Source: JAYFNU01 sp034933305
GTDB taxonomy: Bacteria; Bacillota; Clostridia; Oscillospirales; Ruminococcaceae
Assembly (NCBI GenBank): GCA_034933305.1
Contig: JAYFNU010000008.1
Span: 62,001-126,000 of the forward strand
Reading direction: 5' to 3'
Length of the DNA: 64,000 nucleotides
The notes below the pieces were generated by a model that saw only the letters and a list, made by a program, of their open reading frames with translations, was not told where the DNA came from and did no database searches. Shown here piece by piece: positions 35,587-44,355 of the stretch; the first letter of the stretch is position 1, and each line of letters opens with the position of its first letter. The translations under genes and the position numbers were made by a program.

Positions 35587-37188
35587 TCACTGCCTCCTGC
35601 GGCGGGCGCGCAGCGCGCACGCCGCGGTCAGCAGCGCAGCCGGCAGCCCCGCGGCCGGCGGGAACGCCCCCGCGGCCGGCACGCCGGTGTCCGGCGTGCT
35701 GTCGAGATCGGGCGCCGCGGCATTTTTGCCGAAGCTCCCCTCGAGCGCCACGTCCTTGTCCGGCATGACGAAGGTGCCGCCGCTCACGGCCGCGTCCGCC
35801 GTCTTCCACCCCGAAAAGGTGTAGCCGGACAGCGACGGCGCGCCCTTCACCCGCACGAGCGCGCCCGCGGTATAGCTCTCGGCGTCCGGCAGCGCGGGCG
35901 CGCCGGACGGGATCGCTCCGGCGTAGGCGTACGTGACGGCATACAGCCGCGCGAAGCTGCCCGTGAAGACGACGGCCCGCGCGGGCATGTCGAATTCCCC
36001 GCCGGCGACAGCCGCGTCCGCCGTCGTCCAGCCGCTGAACACATACCCCGCGAGCGGCGGCGCCGCCGCGACGCTCACCCGGGCGCCCGCCGCCTACGAC
36101 TGCGCGGCGGGCGGCGCGGGGGCGCCCGCGGGCACATCGCCCGCGTAGACATAGGTGACATCGTACCGCGCCGGCGCGGCCGCGGTGAAGGCGCCCGTGA
36201 AGACGACGGCCTTCGCGGGCATGTCGAATTCGCCGTCGGCGACGACTGCGTCCGCCGTCGTCCAGCCGCTGAACACATACCCCGCGAGCGACGGCGCCGC
36301 CGCGACGCTCACCCGGGCGCCCGCCTTGTACGATCGCGCGGCGGGCAGCGCGGGCGCGCCCGCGGGCACCTCGCCCGTGTAGCGGTACGTCACGCTGCAG
36401 CGGGGCTTCGGCGAAAACGTGCCGGTCAGCAGCACATCCCCGCCCGGCATGGAAAAAACGCCCGCCGTGAGCTCCGCGTCCCGCGTGCTCCAGCCGGAAA
36501 AGTCGTAATCCCCGGACGAGGGCGCGGCGGCGGCCGTCACGGTATCTCCCTGCGCATGCCGCTCGGGCGCGGGGACCGGCGGCGCCGCGGCGGGCACATC
36601 GCCCCCGTACGCATACCGCACGGTATACAGTTTCGAAAAGCCGCCCTTCAGGACGACGCCGTGCGCCGGCATGGAAAACGTCCCGTCGGTCACCTCGAGC
36701 TCCGGCACCGACCAGCCGCTGAACTCATAGCCGTCGAACGACGGCGCCGCCGCGACGGCGACGGCCGCCCCGGCCTTATAGGATTTCTCCGCCGGCAGCG
36801 CGGGCGCGCCGGGCGGAACGACGCCCGTGTACTGATAGGTCACGGCGTACCTTTGCGGCGCGGCGACATCCGTCAGCCGCACATACAGCGTCCCGCAGGC
36901 GTCTTTCGTGATCTCAAGGTCGCCGCGCACGGCGCTGTACGTTTCGCCGTCCGGCCACAGCAGCGAGACGCCCGTGATCCCGCCGGGGTCGCGCAGCGGG
37001 CCCGACCAGCCCCAGCCGGCCTTTGTTTCGACGCACGGCGCGGGCGCGTCCGCGAAGAGGAGCTGAACCTCGCTCACATCGTCGGGAACGCCGAGCACAT
37101 AGATCACCGTTCTCGGCAGCGCGAGGGCGGCGGCGGGAAGGAGCGCGAGCATCACTGCCAGCGCAAGCAGCGCGCAGAATTTTTTCAT
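35587..37188 (-). pseudogene. Secreted Listeria-Bacteroides-type repeat protein with sorting signal, interrupted by TAG
   Basis: MKKFCALLALAVMLALLPAAALA is a signal peptide; GAGGAG precedes ATG 37188. An N-terminal domain of about 115 residues is followed by five repeats of about 75 residues with the pattern VTYxYxGxVPxGAPALP, SYKAGAxVxVAAAPS, GYxFSGW and FxMP, the InlB B-repeat (Listeria-Bacteroides repeat) type. The C-terminus STPDTGVPAA, a hydrophobic stretch and RARRRRQ form a sorting signal with TPDTG in place of LPxTG. In repeat 4 the codon corresponding to tyrosine in SYKAG is TAG (36094-36096); both sides are in the same frame. Without read-through the product loses its anchor. Repeats 3 and 4 are almost identical in DNA. 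Confidence 0.85.
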
Positions 37189-37212
37189 GTGCGGTTTCTC
37201 CTCAGCGTTTTG

Positions 37213-37232
37213 CCGGCGGCCTTCGCCGCCGG
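37213..37232 (-). other. Leader hairpin of the repeat-protein gene
   Basis: CCGGCGGC (37213-37220) and GCCGCCGG (37225-37232) pair around CTTC, about 20 nt before the start, flanked by TTTT and AAAA. The 335-nt gap 37189-37523 also contains the terminator below and otherwise no gene I can support. Confidence 0.5.
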
Positions 37233-37366
37233 TAAAAGAAGGATACCGCGCCGCCCGCGCGCAGTCCGTCGCAAGCCGTTTGGGGTTCATTGTAAGCTTT
37301 TGGAGCATCGGGGCGGCCCGGACGAGAGCCGCCTGCATCCTGTCGCAAAAGCGCCCCGCGCAGCAC

Positions 37367-37397
37367 AAAGCGCCGCCGGCGATGCCGGCGGCGCTTT
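37367..37397 (-). terminator. Hairpin downstream of the 37.5-kb dehydrogenase gene
   Basis: AAAGCGCCGCCGGC and GCCGGCGGCGCTTT pair perfectly (14 bp) around a GAT loop. The T-run is only three long. It marks the end of the catabolic cluster. Confidence 0.6.
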
Positions 37398-37523
37398 CTC
37401 AGAAAATCCGCAGCGCAGGAAAATGCATGCTCTCAGCCTGTTGCCCCGCAGCGCATGCGGCACCCGGCGCAGAGGGTTTTCCCCTGCGCCGGCGTGCGCG
37501 AATCCCGATGCGCCGTTCTCTCT

Positions 37524-38483
37524 TCACGGATCGACGACGTTTTGCGGATGCCCGGCGGCGAAGGCGCCGAGATTCTCCGACACGATGCGCAGCATCCGCG
37601 CGCGCGTCTCGTAGGGCACCCACGCGATGTGCGGGGTTATGTAGCAGTTCTTCGCCCCGAGCAGCGCGTTGTCGTGCCGGATGGGCTCCGTCGAGGCGAC
37701 GTCCACCCCCGCGCCGCGGACTTTGCCGCTGTTGAGGGCGTCCGCGAGATCCCGCTCGTTGACAAGGCCGCCGCGGGCGATATTGATGAGGATGACGCCG
37801 TCCTTCATCTTCGCGATGTTCTCCCGGCGGATGATCTCCCGCGTGTCGTCCGTGAGCGGGCAGGCGGTCAGGATCACGTCGGCGCGCGCGAAGATCTCGT
37901 CCGCGCCGGACGCGCGGCAGACCTTCGGGCAGACGTCCGCGCGCATATGGGGGTCGAAGGCGAGGACCTTCATGCCGAACGCATCGGCGATGCGCCCCGC
38001 GCGCTGTCCGATGCGGCCGTAGCCGATGATGCCCATCGTCTTGTCGAGCAGCTCCGTGTGCGGTGCGAGCCAGAAGCACCAGTCGGGCGCCTTCTCCCAC
38101 GCGCCGTTGTAAACGGCGGCGCTGTGCATCCCCACGAGATTGCAGATCTCCAGCAGCAGCGCGAACGCCATCTGCGCGACCGCCTCGGTGCTGTAGCCGG
38201 GCACGTTGCAGACCGTGATGCCGTGCTCCCGCGCCGCGCGAAGGTCGACGACGTTGTAGCCCGTCGACAGCAGCCCGATATAGCTGAGGTTCGGGCACTT
38301 TTCAAACACCGCGCGCCCGAGCTCCACCTTGCTCGAGATGACCGCGTCGGCGTCGCCGATCCGTTCGGCGACCAGCGCCGGCGGCGTGCGGTCGTAGATC
38401 CGCGTCGGCCCGTATTTTGTCACGCCGTCCCACGGGATGTCCCCGGGGTCGGTCGCGTATGCATCCAGTATCACGATCTTCAT
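37524..38483 (-). CDS. D-2-hydroxyacid dehydrogenase (glycerate dehydrogenase-like), copy 2
   Basis: 319 residues. NAD motif GIIGYGRIGQRAGRIA and catalytic R/E/H positions in NIARGGLVNE, GAGVDVAS and ITPHIAWVPYE follow the D-isomer-specific family. It should interconvert a 2-oxoacid and a D-hydroxyacid, perhaps hydroxypyruvate/glycerate. ATG 38483 has GGAGG upstream. It is a tandem paralogue of the gene at 38577-39542, sharing the MKIVILD(A/G)Y start. Confidence 0.9.
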   Translation of the reverse strand: MKIVILDAYATDPGDIPWDGVTKYGPTRIYDRTPPALVAERIGDADAVISSKVELGRAVFEKCPNLSYIGLLSTGYNVVDLRAAREHGITVCNVPGYSTEAVAQMAFALLLEICNLVGMHSAAVYNGAWEKAPDWCFWLAPHTELLDKTMGIIGYGRIGQRAGRIADAFGMKVLAFDPHMRADVCPKVCRASGADEIFARADVILTACPLTDDTREIIRRENIAKMKDGVILINIARGGLVNERDLADALNSGKVRGAGVDVASTEPIRHDNALLGAKNCYITPHIAWVPYETRARMLRIVSENLGAFAAGHPQNVVDP

Positions 38484-38576
38484 CTGTCCGTTCCTCCTTT
38501 GTCGCGGCGGCATTTTTGCCGGAAAAGCCGCGCGCCCGGGGCCCGCAGGGGCGCCCGGGCGCGCGGTGAAGGTTCC

Positions 38577-39542
38577 TCACGGGTTGACGACGTTGCTCGG
38601 CTTCCCGGCGAGGAAATTCTCGAGGTTCTGCACGGCCGCGTCCATCAGGCGCTGGCGGCTTTCCTTCGGCGCCCAGCTGATGTGCGGCGTGAGGATGCAG
38701 TTCGGCGCGGTGAACAGCGGGTTGTCCTCCCGGATGGGCTCCGAGGACACGACGTCCAGTCCCGCCCCGTAGACCTTCCCGAACTTGAGCGCGTCGGCGA
38801 GCGCCTGCTCGTCGATGAGCTGGCCGCGGCTGTTGTTGAGAAGGATCACGCCGTTCTTCATCTTCGCGAGGCTCTTCGCGTTGATGATCTTGTCCGTCTG
38901 CGGCGTCAGCGGGCAGTGCAGCGCGATGACGTCGGACTGCGCGAACAGCGTGTCGAGGTCGCAGAAGGTGGCGACGCCGCCGTCGTCCGGCCCCTTGTTG
39001 GCGTCATAGGCGAGGATGTTCATGCCCATGCCCTTCGCCATGCGGCCGGTCGCCCGGCCGATGCGGCCGTAGCCGATGATGCCCATCGTTTTGCCCGCGA
39101 GCTCGATGAGCGGATAGTCCCAGAAGCAGAAGTCGCCCGATTTCTCCCACCGGCCGGCATGCACGGCCTCGCTGTGGTGGCCGATGTGGTGGCAGATCTC
39201 CAGCAGCAGCCCGATGGCGAACTGCGCGACCGCGTTCGTCCCGTAGGAGGGGATGTTGCAGACGGGGATGCCGCGCTCGCGCGCCGCGGCGGTGTCGACG
39301 ACGTTGAAGCCGGTCGCGAGCACGCCGATGTAGCGGATATCGGGGCAGCGGTCGAGCACCGCTTTCGTCAGCGGGGTCTTGTTGGTATACACGATCTCGG
39401 CGTCGCCGATGCGGCGCGCGATCTCGTCTTCGTCGCCGAGCGGCGTGCGCTTGTAGACGGTGAGCTCGCCGAGTTTTTCAAAGCCGGCCCACGACAGGTC
39501 GCCCGGGTTCTCGGTATACCCGTCCAGAATCACAATTTTCAT
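38577..39542 (-). CDS. D-2-hydroxyacid dehydrogenase (glycerate dehydrogenase-like), copy 1
   Basis: 321 residues with GIIGYGRIGRATGRMA, LNNSRGQLIDE, GAGLDVVSSEP and LTPHISWAPKE. Same family and overall sequence as its downstream neighbour, so a local duplication. The start overlaps the end of the TIM-barrel gene region (4-nt gap), consistent with one transcript. Confidence 0.9.
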   Translation of the reverse strand: MKIVILDGYTENPGDLSWAGFEKLGELTVYKRTPLGDEDEIARRIGDAEIVYTNKTPLTKAVLDRCPDIRYIGVLATGFNVVDTAAARERGIPVCNIPSYGTNAVAQFAIGLLLEICHHIGHHSEAVHAGRWEKSGDFCFWDYPLIELAGKTMGIIGYGRIGRATGRMAKGMGMNILAYDANKGPDDGGVATFCDLDTLFAQSDVIALHCPLTPQTDKIINAKSLAKMKNGVILLNNSRGQLIDEQALADALKFGKVYGAGLDVVSSEPIREDNPLFTAPNCILTPHISWAPKESRQRLMDAAVQNLENFLAGKPSNVVNP

Positions 39543-39546
39543 TTCG

Positions 39547-40443
39547 TCAATCCTCCAGCAGCGCCCATGCGCGGTTGAGCGTGCGCTTCGTTCCGGCGAG
39601 GACGACGTCCGCGTCCTCCGTCTTCCACGGCTTGATCTCAAAGGACAGCATATACGGATCCTCCGGCCGGAAGAAGCCCTCGCGCCGGAGCACGCGCAAA
39701 AAGTCGATCAGCTCGGGGCAGCCGTTCGCGCTGTTCGGGAATCCGAAGCGCGGATGCAGATCGCCGTACGCCTCGCAGCCGGGCCTGACGACGGCGTTGC
39801 CGATGTGCAGATGGGTGATGTAGGGCTTGCAGGCCGCGATGACCTGCGCGCTCGTCTCGCGCGTGAGCGGAAAATGGCTCAGGTCGACGAGCAGGCCGAA
39901 GTTCTTGTCCGTCCTGCGCATATCGGCGGCAAACTGCGCCGCATAGGGCGCGGGGCCGATGAGCGAGGCCTTGTCGACGTCGTAGTCGAAGACCTCGAGC
40001 TCCACCTCGATGCCCTTGTCCGCGGCGTGTGCGCACACGGCATGGGCGGTCCTGAGCAGCTGCGCGTAGGCCTGCGCCTGCGTCGCTTTCTCCCATTTTC
40101 CCGACAGGAAGGCGAGCCGCTGCGCGCCGAGCTGCTGCGCCTCGTCCACGGCGCGCAGCAGGCGGTCTTCCGCCGCCCTGCGCTGCGTCTCGTCGAGGCT
40201 GTTCGCGTTGAGGCCCGCGCCCATCAGGCACGGCTGCGCGGAAAATCCGACGCACAGATTGCTCTCGCGCAGCATTGCGGCCGCTTTTTCGCGCGCGGCG
40301 TCGTCGCTGAACGAGGTGACCTCGACCGCGTCGAAGTAATCGTCGCACGCGACGCGGCGCAGTGTGTCGAGCACCGGCCCCGACGGATAGCTCATCGGCA
40401 GAATGGTGCTGACCCTGAAATATTTATGGATGCTGTCTTTCAT
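39547..40443 (-). CDS. Sugar phosphate isomerase/epimerase-type TIM-barrel protein
   Basis: 298 residues of the AP-endonuclease-2/xylose-isomerase-like TIM-barrel family. Candidate metal ligands: E in ELEVFDYD, D and H in LLVDLSHFP, H in ITHLHIGN, and E in LSFEIKPW. Members act on keto-sugars, hydroxypyruvate or inositol derivatives. Neighbouring semialdehyde reductase and hydroxyacid dehydrogenases hint at small hydroxy/oxo acids (inference). Confidence 0.8.
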   Translation of the reverse strand: MKDSIHKYFRVSTILPMSYPSGPVLDTLRRVACDDYFDAVEVTSFSDDAAREKAAAMLRESNLCVGFSAQPCLMGAGLNANSLDETQRRAAEDRLLRAVDEAQQLGAQRLAFLSGKWEKATQAQAYAQLLRTAHAVCAHAADKGIEVELEVFDYDVDKASLIGPAPYAAQFAADMRRTDKNFGLLVDLSHFPLTRETSAQVIAACKPYITHLHIGNAVVRPGCEAYGDLHPRFGFPNSANGCPELIDFLRVLRREGFFRPEDPYMLSFEIKPWKTEDADVVLAGTKRTLNRAWALLED

Positions 40444-40457
40444 TCTTATCTCCCGCT

Positions 40458-40754
40458 TTATTGAATCTCGAAGTCGGCGGACAGCCGCTGTTCGACGAAC
40501 GGCCGCACGAAGGTGTTCGCGACCTGCAGATGCTTCGGATTGTTCTTATAGCCCTGCAGCGCCGCCTCGTCGGTGAAGACCGTGTCGAGCATCATGTCGG
40601 CGGCGCTGCCGCCGACGAGCGCGGTGCGGACCGTCGCCGAAACGAGGCCGTCGATCTGGCCGACGAGGCCCTCGAGCCCCGTTTTGACATTCGCTTTGAC
40701 CGACGCCTTGTCGGCGTCCGCCCGGAGCTTCCACAGCACGACGTGTCGGATCAT
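40458..40754 (-). CDS. Dabb (stress-responsive A/B barrel) domain protein
   Basis: 98 residues. It starts MIRHVVLWKL, the family signature, and has the ferredoxin-like alpha-beta barrel layout with ADMMLDTVFTDEAALQGY and HLQVANTFVRP. Dabb proteins are small dimers, often beside catabolic enzymes. ATG 40754 is 2 nt after the upstream gene's stop. Confidence 0.9.
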   Translation of the reverse strand: MIRHVVLWKLRADADKASVKANVKTGLEGLVGQIDGLVSATVRTALVGGSAADMMLDTVFTDEAALQGYKNNPKHLQVANTFVRPFVEQRLSADFEIQ

Positions 40755-40756
40755 GT

Positions 40757-41641
40757 TCAGTCCCCGATGGTCGTGCCGGTCAGTTTTTCGTAGTAGAGCG
40801 CAAGGCCGCTGTGATCGCTCTGGCCGTCGCCGTCCGCGTGCAGCGTCTCCATCATCTCGAGCACCGCCGCCGTCAGCGGCAGCGGGGAGCCGACGCCGTG
40901 GCCGGTGTCCATGACGTTGCACAGATCCTTGATGTGCAGATCGATCTTGAAGCCGGGCTTGTAATTGTGCGCGAGCATCATCGGCACCTTCGCGTTCATG
41001 ACCGTGCTGCCCGCGAGGCCGCCCTTGATCGCGTCAAAGACGCGCGCGGGATCGACGCCCGCTTTTTTGGCGAGCATGAAGGCCTCCGAGCACGCCGCGA
41101 TGTTGCACGCGACGATGATCTGGTTCGCGAGCTTCGTCGTATTGCCGGCGCCCACGTCGCCGCACAGCACCACCGACGCGCCCATCTCGGACAGCAGCGG
41201 CTTCGCCTCTTCGAAATCCTTATCGGCGCCGCCGACCATGATGGACAGCGTGCCGTCGATCGCCTTCGGTTCGCCGCCGGACACGGGCGCGTCCAGCATG
41301 CGCACGCCCTTTTCGGCGCACGCGGCGGCGATCTCCTTCGACGCGAGCGGCGCGATGGAGCTCATGTCGATGAGCAGCGTTCCCTGCTGCGCTCCCTCGA
41401 GGACGCCGTTTTCGCCCATGACCACCGCTTTCACGTGCGGGGAGTTGGGCAGCATCGTGATGATGACGCGGCACTGCCGCGCGACGTCGCGCGCGCTCGT
41501 CCCGGCCGCGGCGCCCGCCGCGACGACATCGTCGACGTTCGCCTGCACGACGTCGAAAACGACCAGCTCGTGACCGGCTTTCATGAGATTCTTCGCCATG
41601 GGTTTGCCCATGATGCCGAGTCCGATAAATCCTATTTTCAT
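40757..41641 (-). CDS. 2-hydroxy-3-oxopropionate (tartronate semialdehyde) reductase-like 3-hydroxyacid dehydrogenase
   Basis: 294 residues. It opens MKIGFIGLGIMGKPMAKNLMKAGH, the beta-hydroxyacid dehydrogenase signature, then the substrate loop DAPVSGGEPKAIDGTLSIMVGG and the catalytic lysine helix GAGNTTKLANQIIVA. It fits GarR/GlxR-type enzymes that make glycerate. Placed right after an allantoinase-like gene, it recalls glyoxylate/allantoin routes, but no glyoxylate carboligase is seen here. Confidence 0.88.
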   Translation of the reverse strand: MKIGFIGLGIMGKPMAKNLMKAGHELVVFDVVQANVDDVVAAGAAAGTSARDVARQCRVIITMLPNSPHVKAVVMGENGVLEGAQQGTLLIDMSSIAPLASKEIAAACAEKGVRMLDAPVSGGEPKAIDGTLSIMVGGADKDFEEAKPLLSEMGASVVLCGDVGAGNTTKLANQIIVACNIAACSEAFMLAKKAGVDPARVFDAIKGGLAGSTVMNAKVPMMLAHNYKPGFKIDLHIKDLCNVMDTGHGVGSPLPLTAAVLEMMETLHADGDGQSDHSGLALYYEKLTGTTIGD

Positions 41642-41652
41642 TCCGTTCTCCT

Positions 41653-43011
41653 TCAGTTCGCGCGGGGGATGAATTTCCCGCTTCCCGTTTTGCCGACAAA
41701 GTGATAGTCCTTCGCGACGAGCTCGCCGCGCAGGAAGGTCATCACCGGCCAGCCCTTGTATTTCCGCCCCATGAGCGGGGACCACTTGCACTTGAAGGCC
41801 GCTTCCTCCTCCGTCAGCGCGTGCTCGGCGTCCATGTCGACGACGACGATGTCCGCGTCGTAGCCGGGCAGCAGATCGCCCTTCCCGGGCAGGCGGAAAA
41901 GCTTCGCCGCGTTGTAGCTGCTCATGCGCACGAAATCCTCGAGCGTGATGCGGCCCTTGTTGACGTTGTGCAGCCAGACCGCCATCTCGGTCTGCAGCCC
42001 GGGCATGCCGTTGGGCGCCTTCCAGATGTTCTCCTTGCCCGCGAGCTTTTCGGACAGCTCGTACGGCGAATGGTCGGAGCCGAGGACGTCGATGTAGCCC
42101 TTGCCGATGAGCTCCCACATGCGGTCCTGGTTCGCCTGGTCGTGCATGACCGGCGAGAATTTGGTGAAGGGCCCGAGCTTCTCGTGATCCTTCGTCGTGA
42201 GCTCAAAATACTGCGGGCAGGTCTCCGCCCAGATGTCGGCGCCGTCCTCGCGCTCGCGCCGCACGGCGAGGATGCCCTCGGCCGTCGACAGATGCGGGAC
42301 GACGACGCGCATGCCCGTGTGCCGGGCGAAAAGGCCCAGGCGGCGGATCGCTTCCTCCTCGCCGAGCGCGGGGCGCGATTCGTTGAAGGACATGTAATCG
42401 GTGCGGCCGGCCGCCTCGATGCGGTGCGTCATGAGGTTGATGAGGCCGTCGTTCTCGCAGTGCGCGATCAGGACCGCGTTCATCGGCGCGAGGATCTCCA
42501 TCGCGTCGTACAGCAGCTCGTCGTCCACAAAGCCCATGTTGGGCGAGGAATAGCACATATAGACCTTCATCGCGCTCACGCCGGTGTTTTTCCACAGGTC
42601 CCGGATAGAGTGGATGTTGGTGGAATCGAGCCCGCCGTACAGGGTGTAGTCGACGTTCGCGCGGCTCTTGTAGGCGTCGAGGTACGCCTGATACGCGGCC
42701 TCGTTGAGCAGCAGCGGGTCGTTCGTGGGCATGACGCACATCGTCGTCACGCCGCCGATGGCGGCGGCGCTCGTCGCGTGGGGCATATCCTCGCGCGCGA
42801 TATGGCAGCCGGGATCCTCGACGTGGGTGTGCGTGTCGATCATGCCGGGGATGATGTATTTGCCCGCGACGTCGACGGTCCGGGCGCTTTCGACGTCGGC
42901 GTCCTTCGCGAGGAGCGCGGCGATCTTTCCGTCCTTGACGGCGATGCTGCCCTCAAAGCGCGACGTATGGGTGACGATGGTGCCGTTTTTGAGCAGTAAA
43001 TCGGCTTTCAT
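41653..43011 (-). CDS. Cyclic-amide amidohydrolase (allantoinase/dihydropyrimidinase/dihydroorotase family)
   Basis: 452 residues. Metal site: DTHTHVEDPG, the bridging lysine in AMKVYMCYSS, H in LIAHCENDG and VVVPHLSTA, and D in LGSDHSPYE. This is the type with a carboxylated lysine and two zinc ions that opens hydantoin, allantoin or dihydropyrimidine rings. Which ring is used cannot be read. The start at 43011 follows AAGGAGAAATAAGG, 2 nt after the cupin gene. Confidence 0.88.
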   Translation of the reverse strand: MKADLLLKNGTIVTHTSRFEGSIAVKDGKIAALLAKDADVESARTVDVAGKYIIPGMIDTHTHVEDPGCHIAREDMPHATSAAAIGGVTTMCVMPTNDPLLLNEAAYQAYLDAYKSRANVDYTLYGGLDSTNIHSIRDLWKNTGVSAMKVYMCYSSPNMGFVDDELLYDAMEILAPMNAVLIAHCENDGLINLMTHRIEAAGRTDYMSFNESRPALGEEEAIRRLGLFARHTGMRVVVPHLSTAEGILAVRREREDGADIWAETCPQYFELTTKDHEKLGPFTKFSPVMHDQANQDRMWELIGKGYIDVLGSDHSPYELSEKLAGKENIWKAPNGMPGLQTEMAVWLHNVNKGRITLEDFVRMSSYNAAKLFRLPGKGDLLPGYDADIVVVDMDAEHALTEEEAAFKCKWSPLMGRKYKGWPVMTFLRGELVAKDYHFVGKTGSGKFIPRAN

Positions 43012-43013
43012 CC

Positions 43014-43376
43014 TTATTTCTCCTTTTCGGCGAGCGTGTAATCGAAATCCTTGTCGATATCGCTGCGCATGGGCGTGTGCACGTCGAGCAGCATCGAGTC
43101 GTCCTCAAGCGCAAAGGAGCCGTGCAATTCGTTGTAATCCGCGTACATGCAGTCGCCCGGCAGACAGATGCGCTTCTCGCTGCCGCAGGTGATCTCGAAT
43201 TTTCCCTTGAGGAAATAGATGAACTGCAGGTGGTCGTCGTGGGCGTGCGGCACGGTGAAGGCGCCCTTCTTGAAGGTCATGGTGCAGCCCATGATGCCGG
43301 GCAGCTTGCCCAGCTGCACGCGGGTCGTGCCGTCGTGGAAATCCTTGAATTTCATATCGCTGCGTTCTACAAACAT
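43014..43376 (-). CDS. Single-domain cupin protein
   Basis: 120 residues, one conserved cupin barrel: VPHAHDDHLQFIYFLKGKFEITCG is the first metal motif (HxH...E) and LPGDCMYADYNELHG the second. Role may be an isomerase, dioxygenase or sensor; not resolvable. GGAGG lies upstream. It is the first gene after a strong terminator, so it probably has its own promoter or depends on read-through. Confidence 0.85.
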   Translation of the reverse strand: MFVERSDMKFKDFHDGTTRVQLGKLPGIMGCTMTFKKGAFTVPHAHDDHLQFIYFLKGKFEITCGSEKRICLPGDCMYADYNELHGSFALEDDSMLLDVHTPMRSDIDKDFDYTLAEKEK

Positions 43377-43429
43377 GATGTTACACCTCCGCTGTTGGAT
43401 GACCGTCGCCGGTCATGGTTTGAATGTTT

Positions 43430-43467
43430 AAAAAAGGATGCGAAGCCCCCTGCAGGGCTTCGCATCC
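43430..43467 (-). terminator. Intrinsic terminator between the BtpA and cupin genes
   Basis: GGATGCGAAGCCC and GGGCTTCGCATCC pair perfectly (13 bp) around CCTGCA; on the minus strand TTTTTT follows. It splits the catabolic region into an upstream transport/kinase part and a downstream enzyme part. Confidence 0.93.
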
Positions 43468-43475
43468 TGTCCTGT

Positions 43476-44342
43476 TCAGCCCTTGCAGACCGCGCTGTGC
43501 GCCTTCATGAAAATGCGGACCTTTTCGTCGTCGACCTTGCCGGTCATATTGCCCGTATCTTTGAGGCAGGATGCGACAAAGATGCCGTCGGCATGCTTAT
43601 AAACGGTGTCAAGGTTCTTCGCGTTGGCGCCGCCGCCGAGGTTGACGTACACGCTCGGGGCCGCCTTCTTGACTTCGTCGATCATCTTCATCGACTCGTC
43701 GAAGCTCTTGCCCGCGATGTTGACCGCGTCCACGAGGCCCTGGCTGACGGCCTGCATGACCGCGTCGACGAGCGTGACGCCGCCGAGGGGAGAGGTGCTG
43801 CGGTCGTGGATGTCGGCGGCGATGCCCGTGTTGCAGCGCAGCACGTAGCGCATCTCCAGCACGTCGTCCATGATGCCGTCGTGCAGCCCGCTCATGCCGA
43901 CGACCGTGCCGACGTAGCACTTCGGGCGGATGTAGTCCGCTTCGACGGCGTTGGCGGTCGCGACGAGCGCCTTGCCGTTGTCGCGCAGGACGCTCACGCC
44001 CATGACGCAGTCGTCCGGCAGCGCCTCGCGGACGGCGTAGGCCGCCGCGGTGACGCTCGCGACCGTTTCGTAGCCGATGTTGCATTTCATCGGCACGTCG
44101 TTGACGTTCTGCACGAGGATATTGCGGATGCCGGCGGCGTAATAGCGCTTCGCCTCGTCGACGGCCACTTCGATGATCCTGCGCATGGGGTAGATATTCT
44201 GCGACGTCCCGGGCAGCGCGAGCAGGCCCACGACGGCGGCGACGCCGCGCGGCTCGAACAGCACTTCCGGCTTGCCCGGCCTGTCCGGCACGTCATATTT
44301 AATCCGTTCTGCGATGGCATAACATTTTGCGATCTCGTCCAT
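43476..44342 (-). CDS. BtpA/SgcQ family TIM-barrel protein
   Basis: 288 residues. Family motifs: VVGLLALPGTSQNIYPMRRIIEVAVDEAKRY, GIRNILVQNVNDVPM and YVNLGGGANAKNLDTVYKHADGIFVAS. BtpA was named for photosystem I stability in cyanobacteria; in other bacteria, as with SgcQ, it sits in sugar or nucleoside clusters as a predicted phosphosugar-binding TIM barrel. It follows the SIS gene by 13 nt. Confidence 0.85.
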   Translation of the reverse strand: MDEIAKCYAIAERIKYDVPDRPGKPEVLFEPRGVAAVVGLLALPGTSQNIYPMRRIIEVAVDEAKRYYAAGIRNILVQNVNDVPMKCNIGYETVASVTAAAYAVREALPDDCVMGVSVLRDNGKALVATANAVEADYIRPKCYVGTVVGMSGLHDGIMDDVLEMRYVLRCNTGIAADIHDRSTSPLGGVTLVDAVMQAVSQGLVDAVNIAGKSFDESMKMIDEVKKAAPSVYVNLGGGANAKNLDTVYKHADGIFVASCLKDTGNMTGKVDDEKVRIFMKAHSAVCKG

Positions 44343-44355
44343 AATGGGTTCTCCT

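Noticed and set aside
36094..36096. TAG used as a sense codon in this organism
   Set aside because: Several intact genes here (for example those ending at 5657 and at 24843) end in TAG, so it is an ordinary stop.
36079..36700. CRISPR-like or tandem DNA repeat array
   Set aside because: The repeated DNA is coding for InlB-type protein repeats of about 75 residues. There are no spacers and no cas genes.
37023..37232. c-di-GMP riboswitch before the repeat-protein gene
   Set aside because: The leader has a hairpin but not the conserved aptamer core of either c-di-GMP class.
32086..37614. Two plus-strand open frames of about 900 codons opposite gcvT/rqcH and the sortase region
   Set aside because: Same reason: antisense to proven genes, biased composition, no motifs.
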